DNA of 64,000 nt, taken from positions 1-64,000 of the forward strand of contig NZ_JTHF01000185.1 in NCBI RefSeq assembly GCF_001043895.1, in the 5' to 3' direction. The translations under genes were made by a program, and so were the position numbers. Numbering within the stretch: the stretch's first letter is position 1; each line of letters opens with the position of its first letter. Below the pieces are notes generated by a model. That model was not told the DNA's origin. It was given only the letters and a program-made list of their open reading frames with translations, and made no database searches. This stretch comes from Methylobacterium indicum. Its GTDB lineage: Bacteria > Pseudomonadota > Alphaproteobacteria > Rhizobiales > Beijerinckiaceae. This document shows, one piece after another, positions 27,385-37,795 of this stretch.

Positions 27385-28917
27385 ATGACGGGGGCGGGAC
27401 CGAGCATGGGGCGGGCCGGGGCCTATGGCGGGCTGGAGCGGGTTCCGACGGGGATCGCCGGCCTCGACGAGATCCTCGGCGGCGGGCTGTTTCGCGGCGG
27501 CGTCTACATCGTCCAGGGCACGCCGGGCTCGGGCAAGACCATCTTCGGCAACCAGGCCTGCTACACGCATGCGGGCGCCTCGCCCGCCAAAGGTGATGCG
27601 GGCGCCTCGCCGGAGCACCGGGCGCTCTACGTCACGCTGCTCGCCGAGAGCCATGCGCGGATGCTCGGCCACATCGCGCCGCTCGGCTTCTTCCGGCCCG
27701 ACCTGATCCCCGACCGGATCACCTATCTCAGCGCCTTCCGCACCCTGCAGGACGAGGGGCTCGCCGGCCTCCTGACCCTGCTGCGCCGGGAGACCGCCGA
27801 CCGCGAGGCGAGCCTCGTCGTCCTCGACGGGCTGGTGGCGGCGGAGGAGACCGCCGCCTCGACCCTCGAGTTCAAGACCTTCATCCACGAATTGCAGACC
27901 CAGGCCGCCGCCACCGGCGCCACCGTGCTGCTCCTCACCAGCGCGTCCGCCGGGGCCGACCTGGTGGCCGCCGAGCACACGATGGTGGACGGGCTCATCG
28001 CCCTGTCGAGCCGGCTCACCGGGTGGCGGGCCGAGCGCGAGCTCGAGGTGCGCAAGTTCCGCGGCGGCGGCTTCCTGCGCGGGCGCCACGCCTTCCGCAT
28101 CACCGACGACGGGGTGCGGGTCTTTCCCCGCATCGAGGCGCGCCTGCGGCTGCCGAGCCGGCACGACCACGTCGAGGGCCCGGCGCTCACCACCGGGCTG
28201 CCCTCCCTCGACGCGATGCTGGGCGGCGGCCTGCCGCACGCCTCCACCACCCTCGTCGGCGGCCCCGCCGGCATCGGCAAGACCACGCTGGGCCTCCAGT
28301 TCCTCGGTGCCGATCCGGATGCGCCGGGCCTGCTCTGCGGCTTCTACGAGAGCGAGGCCGCGCTCCTCGCCAAAGCGCGTGCGCTCGGCCTGCCGGTCGC
28401 CGGGCTGATCGCGGCGGGCCGGATCGGGGTGATGTGGCAGCCCGCCACCGAGGGGCTGATCGACGAGGTCTGCGACGATCTCCTCAGCCAGATCCGGAAC
28501 CGGGGGGTCCGGCGCGTGTTCATCGACGGTCTGGACGCGATGAGCCGGATCGCAGGGGATCAGGACCGGATCGTCCGCATCTTCGCCGCTCTCACGGCGG
28601 AGCTGAGGGCGCTGGGCGTGACGGCGATGTACACCCGAGAAACCGATCTGCGCGGCACCTTCGTGGAAGCACCCTCCGGCAGCGGCTCCCTGCGGCAGAC
28701 CTCCAGCGTCGCCGAGAACGTGGTGCTGATGCGCTCCTGCGCCCTGCGCTCCGGCCGCCACCGCCTGATCGCCGTCGCCAAGGTCCGGGACGCCCGAATC
28801 GATCCTCGCCTGCGCCTCTTCGACATCCGCCCGGGCGGCCTGGACATCGACGACGGCCCCGAGCGGGCCGAGGCGATCCTGGCCGATCGGGACGCCCCGC
28901 GCCACGGCGGGGAGTAG
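27385..28917 (+). CDS. KaiC-like RecA-superfamily ATPase with two domains
   Basis: Protein of 510 aa with two KaiC-type domains. The first starts GIAGLDEILGGGLFRGGVY and has Walker A GTPGSGKT near residue 49. The second starts GLPSLDAMLGGGLPHASTT and has Walker A GGPAGIGKTT near 295. Where cyanobacterial KaiC has a catalytic Glu pair (FEE), this protein has LAES in domain 1 and FYES in domain 2. There is no KaiA or KaiB gene. KaiC homologues outside cyanobacteria often act in signalling. The response regulator starts 5 bases after this gene, so the pair is clearly one operon. Confidence 0.88.
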   Translation: MTGAGPSMGRAGAYGGLERVPTGIAGLDEILGGGLFRGGVYIVQGTPGSGKTIFGNQACYTHAGASPAKGDAGASPEHRALYVTLLAESHARMLGHIAPLGFFRPDLIPDRITYLSAFRTLQDEGLAGLLTLLRRETADREASLVVLDGLVAAEETAASTLEFKTFIHELQTQAAATGATVLLLTSASAGADLVAAEHTMVDGLIALSSRLTGWRAERELEVRKFRGGGFLRGRHAFRITDDGVRVFPRIEARLRLPSRHDHVEGPALTTGLPSLDAMLGGGLPHASTTLVGGPAGIGKTTLGLQFLGADPDAPGLLCGFYESEAALLAKARALGLPVAGLIAAGRIGVMWQPATEGLIDEVCDDLLSQIRNRGVRRVFIDGLDAMSRIAGDQDRIVRIFAALTAELRALGVTAMYTRETDLRGTFVEAPSGSGSLRQTSSVAENVVLMRSCALRSGRHRLIAVAKVRDARIDPRLRLFDIRPGGLDIDDGPERAEAILADRDAPRHGGE

Positions 28918-28921
28918 GCCC

Positions 28922-29296
28922 GTGGCGACGGTGCTCATCGTAGACGATGAATTCGGCATCGCCGAGCTGCTGGACGCGGTCCTCTCCGACGACGGCCACA
29001 CCGTGGCGACCGCCGCCAACGGCCGCCAGGGGCTCGCCCGCGTCGCCGCGCACCCGCCCGACCTGATCTTCCTCGACTTCATGATGCCGGTGATGGACGG
29101 GCCCGCGATGCTGGCCGCCCTCGCGGGCGATCCCGGCACGCGGGCCATCCCGGTCGTGCTGATGAGCTCGATGCCCGAGGAGACCGTGCGCGAGCGCGCC
29201 GCCGGCCACGCCGCCTTCCTGCGCAAGCCCTTCCGGCTCAAGCAGGTGCGCGACCTCGTCGCGACGCTGGTCGCGACCCGCGACGGAGATGGTTGA
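28922..29296 (+). CDS. response regulator, receiver domain only
   Basis: Protein of 124 aa with a single CheY-like receiver domain. The acidic pair is VDDEFG, the phosphoacceptor Asp lies in LIFLDFMMPVMDG near residue 53, the switch Ser is in VVLMSSM, and FLRKPF carries the conserved Lys. There is no output domain, so it must act by binding partners. The GTG start at 28922 follows the KaiC-like stop by 4 bases. Confidence 0.92.
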   Translation: MATVLIVDDEFGIAELLDAVLSDDGHTVATAANGRQGLARVAAHPPDLIFLDFMMPVMDGPAMLAALAGDPGTRAIPVVLMSSMPEETVRERAAGHAAFLRKPFRLKQVRDLVATLVATRDGDG

Positions 29297-29344
29297 CGGA
29301 GTCAACCGATTGACCGATCCTGCCGATGGAGCGGAGGCGGGACG

Positions 29345-30289
29345 ATGCGTGACGAGGCCGAAGGCGACGTCGACGAGGGCGCGATCGGGGCGGTGCGGGC
29401 CTTCGGCCGGTTCTACACCCGGCAGATCGGCCTCCTGGAGGAGGGGCTCCACCGCAGCGCCTTCTCGCTCACCGAGGCGCGGGTGCTCTACGAGCTCGCC
29501 CACCGCGACCGCCTGACCGCCTCGATCCTGGGCCGGGATCTCGGCCTCGATGCCGGCTATCTCAGCCGCCTGCTCAAGCGCTTCGAGGACCAGGGGCTGG
29601 TGATCCGCCGGGCCGCCCCGGAGGATGGACGGCGCCAGGTCCTAGCCCTGACCGAGACCGGACGGGCGGCCTTCGCGCCGCTGGACGCGGCCTCGCGCGC
29701 CGAGGTGCGGGCGCTCCTCGCGCGGCTGCCCGCCGCCGACCGGGCGGCGCTCGTCGGCGCGATGGGGCGGGTGCGCCGCCTGCTCGGCGATCCGTCGCCG
29801 GACGCGCCGGCGGTCCTGCGCGCCCTGCAGCCCGGCGATATCGGCTGGATCGCCCACCGCCAGGGCCTGCTCTACGCCGCCGAATACGGCTTCGACACGG
29901 GCTTCGAGGCCCTGGTGGCAGAGATCCTCGCCGGCTTCGTGCGGGACTTCGACCCGGCCCGGGCCGCGTCCTGGATCGCCGAGCGGGACGGCGCGGTGGC
30001 GGGCAGCGTCTTCCTGGTGCCCGCGGGCGGCGCCGAGGGGGTGGGCAAGCTGCGCCTGCTCTACGTCGAGCCCTCGGCCCGGGGCCAGGGCCTCGGCCGG
30101 CGCCTTACCGAGGCCTGCATCGCGGGGGCCCGGGACCGCGGCTACCGGCAGCTGACGCTCTGGACCAACGACGTGCTGGGCGCCGCCCGGCGGATCTATC
30201 GCGATGCGGGCTTCCGCCTGGTCGAGTCGGCGCCGCACCGCTCGTTCGGGCAGGACCTCGTGGGGGAGACCTGGATGCTGGACCTGTGA
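29345..30289 (+). CDS. MarR-type regulator fused to a GNAT acetyltransferase
   Basis: Two-domain protein of 314 aa. The N-terminal winged helix (residues about 15-140) is MarR-like, with LTASILGRDLGLDAGYLSRLLKRFEDQGLV and the wing EDGRRQVLALTETG. The C-terminal GNAT domain (about 155-310) has LLYVEPSARGQGLGRRLTEACI, the acetyl-CoA binding A motif, near residue 240. Such fusions are a known class. A role in modifying an antibiotic or amino-group substrate while controlling its own promoter is inference. A palindromic element lies just downstream. Confidence 0.92.
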   Translation: MRDEAEGDVDEGAIGAVRAFGRFYTRQIGLLEEGLHRSAFSLTEARVLYELAHRDRLTASILGRDLGLDAGYLSRLLKRFEDQGLVIRRAAPEDGRRQVLALTETGRAAFAPLDAASRAEVRALLARLPAADRAALVGAMGRVRRLLGDPSPDAPAVLRALQPGDIGWIAHRQGLLYAAEYGFDTGFEALVAEILAGFVRDFDPARAASWIAERDGAVAGSVFLVPAGGAEGVGKLRLLYVEPSARGQGLGRRLTEACIAGARDRGYRQLTLWTNDVLGAARRIYRDAGFRLVESAPHRSFGQDLVGETWMLDL

Positions 30290-30304
30290 GGGCGCGCCCT
30301 CATA

Positions 30305-30427
30305 CGAAATCCGATTGATTGCTTCGCAATGCGGATTTCGGCTTCGCTCAAGCGTGTGGAGCCTGCGGCTCCACCGCGCCGGCTGGTGATATGGGATCCG
30401 GAAGCAATCTTCCGGATCCCATATCAC
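30305..30427. repeat. composite element of three successive hairpins
   Basis: Hairpin 1: CGAAATCCG (30305-30313) pairs with CGGATTTCG (30332-30340), with an inner ATTG/CAAT pair. Hairpin 2: GTGGAGCC-TGC-GGCTCCAC (30356-30374). Hairpin 3: two perfect 19-base arms, GTGATATGGGATCCGGAAG (30386-30404) and its complement (30409-30427), around the loop CAAT. The element lies between convergent genes and its last arm includes the stop codon of the minus-strand cinA-like gene. This resembles dispersed palindromic intergenic repeats, but copy number cannot be counted here. Confidence 0.8.
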
Positions 30428-30921
30428 ACCTTCTCCAGCGCCATCTCGAGGAAGCCGAGCGCGTCCTCGACGGCGCAGCGGCGGACCTCGGAGCGGCCGA
30501 GATCGCCGTAGCGGCGCTCGATGTGCCGGGTCGCCCGGCCGGCCGCGACGAGGCCGAAATGAACGAGGCCGATAGGCTTCGTCGGCGTCGCGCCGCTCGG
30601 GCCGGCGATGCCCGTGATGGCGAGCGCCACGTCGGCCCGGGAATGGGCCAGCGCCCCCTCGGCCATCGCCCGCGCCACCGGCTCGCTCACCGCGCCGTGG
30701 GCCGAGATCAGGTTGAAGTCGACGCCGAGGATCTCGGCCTTCGCCTCGTTGGAATAGGTGACGAAGCCGCGCTCCACCACCTGCGAGGAGCCCGCCACCT
30801 CGGTGAGCAGGGCGGCGACGAGGCCGCCGGTGCAGGATTCCGCGGTGACGAGGCGGGCCTGGCGCTCGCGATAGGCGGCGATCAGCACGCTCGCCCGGGT
30901 GATGAGGGCGGCATCGAACAT
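30424..30921 (-). CDS. CinA C-terminal domain protein (nicotinamide-nucleotide amidase-like)
   Basis: Protein of 165 aa. LVTAESCTGGLVAALLTEVAGSS near residue 24 and AITGIAGPSGATPTKPIGLVHFG near residue 100 are the CinA/PncC signature. PncC hydrolyses nicotinamide mononucleotide in NAD salvage; the amidase role is by family. Only the amidase domain is present. The start overlaps the ispDF stop by one base (TGATG), so the two genes are coupled. The stop codon lies inside the right arm of the long hairpin at 30386-30427. Confidence 0.93.
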   Translation of the reverse strand: MFDAALITRASVLIAAYRERQARLVTAESCTGGLVAALLTEVAGSSQVVERGFVTYSNEAKAEILGVDFNLISAHGAVSEPVARAMAEGALAHSRADVALAITGIAGPSGATPTKPIGLVHFGLVAAGRATRHIERRYGDLGRSEVRRCAVEDALGFLEMALEKV

Positions 30922-32204
30922 CAGGCGCGCGCCTCCGGCAGGCGGATGGTGGCCGCCGCCTGGGCGGCGAGGCCCTCGGCCCGGCCGACGAAGCCGAGCT
31001 TCTCCGTCGTCGTCGCCTTGATCGACACCGCCGAGAGCGGCACGCCTGCGATCTCGGCGATCCGGGTGCGGATCGCCTCGCGATGGGCGCCGATCCGGGG
31101 CGCCTCGGCGAGCACCGTGATGTCGAGGTGGTCGATGACGCCGCCGCGCTCGCTCACTCGCCGCACCGCGTCGGCGAGGAACTGGTCGGAGGAGGCGCCG
31201 CGCCAGCGGGGGTCGCTCGGCGGGAAATGCACGCCGATGTCGCCGTCGGCGAGCGCGCCCAGGATCGCGTCGGTGAGCGCGTGCAGCACCACGTCGCCGT
31301 CCGAATGGGCGAGCACGCCGCGATCGGCCGGGATGCGCACGCCGCCGAGCCAGACGTGGTCGCCCTCCGTGAAGGCATGCACGTCGAAGCCGGTGCCGAG
31401 GCGGGTCAGGAGGGTCATGGCGGGGTCGCTCTCGGAGGTGGGCGAAAAGGCGCGGTCGGCCTCGACGAGGTCGGCGGCCTGGGTGATCTTGCGGTTGCGC
31501 AGGTCTCCGGGGAAGACCGCCACCGGGAGGCCGGCCCATTCGGCGAGCGCCCCGTCGTCGGTGAAGCCGTCGTGCCCCTCCGCCGCGGCGCGCGCATGCG
31601 CCTCGGCGAGGAGCGCGAAGCGGAAGGCCTGCGGGGTCTGCACGGCGCGCAAGTCCTCGCGCTTCGGGGTCTCGCGCACCCGCCCGTCCGGCTCGACCAC
31701 CTTGATCGTGTCGCTCACCGGCACGCCCGGCACCGCGGCGCCGTGCGTCCCGGCCGCCGCGATCGCCCGGTCGATCAGCGCCTCGTCGACGAAGGGGCGG
31801 GCGGCGTCGTGCACCAGCACCAGTTCCGGGGCGTCGCCGCCGGCGAGGGCCGCGATCCCGGCCCGGACCGAGGCCTGCCGGGTGGCACCGCCGGCGACCG
31901 GCCGGGCGAGCTTCGCGCGCATCCCGGGCGGCAGGTCGCCCAGGCACTCGTCGTAGAAGGCGGCGGCATCGGCCGCGATCACCACCTGGATCCGCGTGAT
32001 GCCCGGATGGGCGGCGAGCGCCGCCAGGGTCCGGGTCAGGACCGCCTGGCCGCCGACGCGGCGATACTGCTTGGGCGTGTCGCCGCCGACGCGGATGCCG
32101 CGCCCCGCGGCGACGACCACCGCGGCGATCTTGGGAAATGTCAAAGAGGTCGCTCCCGGGATTGCCCGCTCCTTAGCGACGGTCCTCCTTCGAGGCAAAT
32201 GCAC
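30921..32204 (-). CDS. ispDF: bifunctional IspD/IspF (MEP pathway of isoprenoid synthesis)
   Basis: Fused enzyme of 427 aa. The N-terminal part (to about 240) is the cytidylyltransferase, with [30 protein letters not shown] and [10 protein letters not shown]. The C-terminal part (about 265-427) is the 2-C-methyl-D-erythritol 2,4-cyclodiphosphate synthase, with metal ligands in GTGFDVHAF and [12 protein letters not shown], and [14 protein letters not shown] near the end. Alphaproteobacteria often carry this fusion. The ATG at 32204 is used, though a TTG at 32144 with GGGAG upstream fits IspD better. It is coupled to the cinA-like gene. Confidence 0.95.
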   Translation of the reverse strand: MHLPRRRTVAKERAIPGATSLTFPKIAAVVVAAGRGIRVGGDTPKQYRRVGGQAVLTRTLAALAAHPGITRIQVVIAADAAAFYDECLGDLPPGMRAKLARPVAGGATRQASVRAGIAALAGGDAPELVLVHDAARPFVDEALIDRAIAAAGTHGAAVPGVPVSDTIKVVEPDGRVRETPKREDLRAVQTPQAFRFALLAEAHARAAAEGHDGFTDDGALAEWAGLPVAVFPGDLRNRKITQAADLVEADRAFSPTSESDPAMTLLTRLGTGFDVHAFTEGDHVWLGGVRIPADRGVLAHSDGDVVLHALTDAILGALADGDIGVHFPPSDPRWRGASSDQFLADAVRRVSERGGVIDHLDITVLAEAPRIGAHREAIRTRIAEIAGVPLSAVSIKATTTEKLGFVGRAEGLAAQAAATIRLPEARA

Positions 32205-32621
32205 TGGGGGAAGGGCGGTGCCGCGCGGGAAGGGGGCAACTTACGGTCATGCGGACGGACCGGCGCGCGAGGGCCCGCCGGAGCCGGGACGCGGGGTTGC
32301 GCGCGGCGCATGCAGGTCAGGGTCGGTCGGGGCTTGGCGGGCAGGGCTTGGCGGCCGCCGCCGGCCGATGACGGCGCCGGGCGCTACCCCGCACTGCAGC
32401 AAAGACAGGATCCCGGCGCTTCCATTCCCGCGCTCGTGCCCGCTATCCTGCCGCACACCGTCCCATCGACGCGGCACGCCATCGCGCGACACCCGCCGGG
32501 CCCGCGAAGGCCCCCCCGGGGCGCGAGGAACGGCCATCCGACGCGTAAATCGGGAGCGAATCGGGGAACGGGGGTCGAACGCGCTTGCGTATGACCGGGT
32601 TTTGGCTATTTGCTGAGCACA
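32205..32621. other. 417-bp divergent region between ispDF and dusB
   Basis: No good coding frame exists; the open frames here are Arg/Pro-rich shadows. Both promoters should lie here. A slightly AT-richer stretch just before the dusB ATG (GGGTTTTGGCTATTTGCTGAGC) is the best candidate for its promoter. Confidence 0.4.
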
Positions 32622-33749
32622 ATGACGACTGACCATTATTTGAGCGCCGAGGGGCCGGGGGCGGCCTCGGGGGCGTCGCCGGCAGCGCTGCCACCGGCGG
32701 GAGCGGACGGCGCTGCGCTGCACGCGCGGAGCGCGCTGCGGGTGCCGCGTCCGGATGCGCGGGGGCCGCTGCTGGCGCGCGGGGCGCTCTTGGCGCCCCT
32801 GTCCGGCGTCACCGACCTGCACATGCGCCGCATCGCACGTCGGCTCGGCGCCACCGCGACCGTCTCCGAGATGGTGGCGGCGGAGGATTTCGCCCGCGGC
32901 ACCGAGGAGGCGCGCCTGCGGGCCGAGGGCGAGGGCGTGCTGCCCCACATCGTCCAGCTCGCCGGCTGCGACCCGCGCTGGATGGCGGAGGGCGCGCGGC
33001 TGGCCGAGGCGAACGGCGCCGACGTGATCGACGTCAACATGGGCTGCCCGGCCAAGGCGGTGACCGGCGGCCAGGCCGGCTCGGCCCTGATGCGCGACCT
33101 CGACCATGCCGAGCGCCTGCTCGCCGCGGTGCGGGAGGCCGTCTCGGTGCCGGTCACCGTCAAGATGCGGCTGGGCTGGGACGACGCCACCCGCAACGCC
33201 CCGGACCTCGCCCGCCGGGCCGAACGGCTCGGCTATGCCGCCGTCACGGTGCACGGCCGCACCCGGCAGCAATTCTATACCGGCCGGGCCGACTGGGCGG
33301 CGATCCGCCTGGTCCGCGACGCGGTGGCGATCCCGCTCGTCGCCAACGGCGACGTGGCGGGCCTCGACGACGCGCGGGCCTGCCTCCAGGCGTCGGGCGC
33401 CGACGCGGTGATGATCGGCCGGGCGGCGGTCGGGCGGCCCTGGCTCGTCGCCGCGGTGGCGGCGGGCCTCGCCGGCGAGACCCTGGCGGAGCCGGACGCC
33501 GCGGCAAAGGCCGCGCTGGCGGCCGAGCATTACGACGGGCTCATCGCCCTCTACGGCGCCCGGATGGGCGTGCGCCACGCCCGCAAGCACCTCGCGGCCT
33601 ATGCCGACCATGCCGGCGGGCTCACCCCCGACGAGCGGACCCGGCTTCTCACCACCGGCGACCCGGCGGAGGCGGCGCGGCTCCTGCGGCGCGCCTTCGA
33701 GGCCCCGTCCGCACAGCCCGCCGCACGGCCCGAGCAGCAGGCCGCGTAA
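32622..33749 (+). CDS. dusB: tRNA-dihydrouridine synthase
   Basis: FMN enzyme that reduces uridine in tRNA D-loops; 375 aa. [20 protein letters not shown] near residue 62, and the catalytic Cys in INMGCPAK-type [21 protein letters not shown] near residue 143, define the family. [13 protein letters not shown] near 210 and [14 protein letters not shown] near 245 complete it. The ATG at 32622 is chosen over a TTG at 32610. It starts the nitrogen-regulation block: ntrB begins 2 bases after its stop, the classic dusB-ntrB-ntrC order in Rhizobiales. Confidence 0.95.
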   Translation: MTTDHYLSAEGPGAASGASPAALPPAGADGAALHARSALRVPRPDARGPLLARGALLAPLSGVTDLHMRRIARRLGATATVSEMVAAEDFARGTEEARLRAEGEGVLPHIVQLAGCDPRWMAEGARLAEANGADVIDVNMGCPAKAVTGGQAGSALMRDLDHAERLLAAVREAVSVPVTVKMRLGWDDATRNAPDLARRAERLGYAAVTVHGRTRQQFYTGRADWAAIRLVRDAVAIPLVANGDVAGLDDARACLQASGADAVMIGRAAVGRPWLVAAVAAGLAGETLAEPDAAAKAALAAEHYDGLIALYGARMGVRHARKHLAAYADHAGGLTPDERTRLLTTGDPAEAARLLRRAFEAPSAQPAARPEQQAA

Positions 33750-33751
33750 GG

Positions 33752-34900
33752 ATGAGCGATGCCCCCCCTGCCGCCCGCACCCGGAAGGCCTCGTCCATGA
33801 GCGACCCGACGAGCGAGATGATCATCAACGCCCTGCCGCTGCCCGTCCTGACCATCGGTCCGGACGAGCGGATCCTCCGGGTCAACATGGCGGCGGAGCA
33901 CTTCTTCGACTATTCGCGCCGGATGATGCAGCGCCAGCGCCTGCGCGACATCATCCCGTTCTCCTCGCCGATCATCGCGCTCGTGAACGAGGTGCGGCGG
34001 CGCCGCGCCAGCGTCAGCGAGTACCGGGTGGAACTGGCCTCGCCGCGCACCGGCGTCGAGCGCAGCGTCGACGTGTTCGCGACCCATCTCGACGACGACC
34101 TCGTGGTGCTGATGCTCCAGGAGCGCACCATCGCCGACAAGATGAACCGCCAGCTCACCCATCGCGGCGCGGCCCGCTCGATGGTGGCGCTCGGCGCGAT
34201 GCTCGCCCACGAGATCAAGAACCCGCTCGCCGGCATCCGCGGCGCCGCCCAGCTCCTCGAGCAGTCGGCCGCCGAGGACGACCGCCTTCTGACCCGGCTG
34301 ATCTGCGACGAATCCGACCGGATCGTGCGCATCGTCGAGCGGATGGAGCTTTTCGGCGACGAACGCCCGGTCGAGCGCGGGCCGGTCAACGTCCACGGCG
34401 TGCTCGACCAGGTGAAGCGCTCGGCCCAGTCGGGCTTTGCTCGCCACATCCGCTTCGTCGAGACCTACGACCCCTCGCTGCCGCCGGTGCTCGGCAACCG
34501 CGACCAGCTGGTCCAGGTGATCCTGAACCTCGTCAAGAACGCGGCGGAAGCGATCGGCGCCGATGCGGTCGACGGCGAGATCGTCCTCTCCACCGCCTTC
34601 CGCACGGGCTTGCGCCTCCAGGTGCCGGGCTCGCGCGAGCGGGTCAGCCTGCCGATCGAGGTGGCGGTGCGCGACAACGGACCGGGCGTCTCCGCCGAGC
34701 TGCTGCCGGACCTGTTCGACCCCTTCGTGACCACCAAGGCGCAAGGGTCGGGCCTCGGCCTCGCGCTGGTCGCCAAGATCGTCGGCGACCACGGCGGCAT
34801 CGTCGAGTGCGATCCCGCCCCCCGCCGCACCGCCTTCCGCGTCCTCCTGCCGATGTCGCACGCGCGCGACGGGCGCGAATCCTCCGCCGAGACCGAGTGA
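33752..34900 (+). CDS. ntrB: nitrogen regulation histidine kinase NtrB
   Basis: Cytoplasmic kinase/phosphatase of 382 aa that controls NtrC in response to PII (GlnB). The PAS-like N-terminus ([22 protein letters not shown]) is followed by the H-box [22 protein letters not shown], His near 153. The ATPase domain carries [18 protein letters not shown] and [18 protein letters not shown]. An insert near residue 290 ([17 protein letters not shown]) is normal in NtrB. The ntrC gene starts 5 bases after the stop. Confidence 0.95.
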   Translation: MSDAPPAARTRKASSMSDPTSEMIINALPLPVLTIGPDERILRVNMAAEHFFDYSRRMMQRQRLRDIIPFSSPIIALVNEVRRRRASVSEYRVELASPRTGVERSVDVFATHLDDDLVVLMLQERTIADKMNRQLTHRGAARSMVALGAMLAHEIKNPLAGIRGAAQLLEQSAAEDDRLLTRLICDESDRIVRIVERMELFGDERPVERGPVNVHGVLDQVKRSAQSGFARHIRFVETYDPSLPPVLGNRDQLVQVILNLVKNAAEAIGADAVDGEIVLSTAFRTGLRLQVPGSRERVSLPIEVAVRDNGPGVSAELLPDLFDPFVTTKAQGSGLGLALVAKIVGDHGGIVECDPAPRRTAFRVLLPMSHARDGRESSAETE

Positions 34901-34905
34901 GCGCC

Positions 34906-36363
<1,458 letters not shown>

Positions 36364-37218
36364 GGCTGGCGACGGGGACGATCGACGGGAGAAGCGAGGG
36401 GAAAACCCCCTCGCTCATGCGCGACATTGCGACGCATATCCTGGCTCCCCGCAGGACGAGGGGGGTACCAAAGACCAAGATCCGGGACAATTCGGCAAGG
36501 CCGGCCTGCCGACGGCCCGATGAGAGCCTGTCGCACCCGGTATCGGCCGCCCACAGTATAGGCGTATTCTTGGGCACGACCGGCACGAAACCTTGCCACG
36601 CGTCGTATGCCCTGCGTTTCCGATGCGGCATGGCGCTCTCTGGACAATAGAACATCGTCCGAAGCAGGTATATTCTTCAGTCGATCCGGCCAGCCATCGG
36701 CGACCGAAGCGCCGTTAGATCTATCGAATGCGGCACCGGACCGTGATCGCCGTCGCCCACGCGCGAAATCTCCGCGGAATGACACGGTTTCGAGCGATCA
36801 GCCGCGGTCGCGACGGTCGGCCCAGCGGCGCGTGGATTGGGCCTCTGCGCAGCGTTTGCCCGGCCCGCGAACTATTGTTTTGTAGTTTTTACCGATTGTT
36901 AACTGGTACCGGCGGAGCGGCGCCGGTATGCCGAGCCCCCTGGATGGCGCTCGCCTCGGACCGCTGACGATGCGTCGTCTTTATGGACAAGCTATTGATA
37001 AAAATCGTTTTTTCATCATCGATCGATCGGCGGGCCGGTGCCCCGGCGGGGTCGGACGGCAGCCCGCCGCGACGGCGACCACCCTGGTGTCCGCTGCTCC
37101 GGGAAAATACCTCCAAAGCAGAACGGTCTCTTATGTTGACCGGGACAGCTTGCAGTTGACGCAGACCGGCGTAACATCCATCACCTCGGACCGGGGGCCG
37201 CATTTCTCGAGGACCACA
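36364..37218. promoter_or_regulatory. 855-bp non-coding region between ntrC and the MucR-family gene
   Basis: No reliable gene is present; the open frames have poor codon use. The first 500 bases show nothing beyond the hairpin after ntrC. From about 36870 the DNA turns AT-rich (TATTGTTTTGTAGTTTTTACCGATTG and GCTATTGATAAAAATCGTTTTTTC). MucR/Ros proteins favour AT-rich DNA and often repress their own genes, so this may hold the promoter and autoregulatory site of the downstream gene. Confidence 0.45.
36393..36415 (+). terminator. hairpin after ntrC
   Basis: A 9-bp stem, AGCGAGGGG with CCCCTCGCT, and loop AAAAC lies about 30 bp after the ntrC stop. It lacks a T-run, so it may slow polymerase or protect the 3' end but is not a textbook terminator. 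Confidence 0.45.
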
Positions 37219-37656
37219 ATGAGTTCAGATGACCACGTCGAAACGCCCCAGATGATCGGCCTGGTGTCCGATATTGTGTCGGCTTACGTGTCGAACAACA
37301 GCGTGCCGGTGGGCGAGCTGTCGAGCCTGATCCGCAGCGTCCACGAGGCGGTCGCCCGTCTCGGCACGGCCGCCCCGGCGGAGCCCGAGCGGCTGACCCC
37401 GCCGGTGCCGATCAAGAAGACCGTCTCGCCCGACTACCTGATCAGCCTGGAGGACGGGCGCCGGTACCGGACGCTGAAGCGCCATCTCGCCGGCCGCGGG
37501 CTCACCCCCGAGCAGTACCGCCAGAAGTGGGGCCTGCCGCCGGACTACCCGATGGTCGCCGCCAACTACGCCGCCCAGCGCTCCGAGCTCGCCAAGAGCA
37601 TCGGGCTCGGCCAGAAGCCGGTGGTCCGCCGCCCGCGCTCGAACCAGGCGGCCTGA
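37219..37656 (+). CDS. MucR/Ros family transcriptional regulator lacking zinc ligands
   Basis: DNA-binding protein of 145 aa. The helical N-terminus IGLVSDIVSAYVSNNSVPVGELSSLI leads to the Ros-type domain: SPDYLISLEDGRRYRTLKRHL, GLTPEQYRQKWGLPPDYPMVA and a basic tail (VVRRPRSNQ). Ros and MucR have C-x2-C and H-x3-H zinc ligands. Here the usual IVCLECG is ISLEDG and the residues after KRHL are AGRG, so both Cys and the distal His are gone. Zinc-free relatives are known in Mesorhizobium loti. The ATG at 37219 has GAGGA upstream. It sits between ntrBC and ntrYX. Confidence 0.92.
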   Translation: MSSDDHVETPQMIGLVSDIVSAYVSNNSVPVGELSSLIRSVHEAVARLGTAAPAEPERLTPPVPIKKTVSPDYLISLEDGRRYRTLKRHLAGRGLTPEQYRQKWGLPPDYPMVAANYAAQRSELAKSIGLGQKPVVRRPRSNQAA

Positions 37657-37795
37657 CGCGCCGCGGGCCCCGACCCGGCACTCCGGATCCGGCCAGGCCC
37701 GACCCCGCGCCGACCCATCGCCGCCGGCGGCACCGATTGCCGCCGCGGCGGCATCCGTATTAATTTCGCCACACTGTAGTGGCCTTGCACCACGG

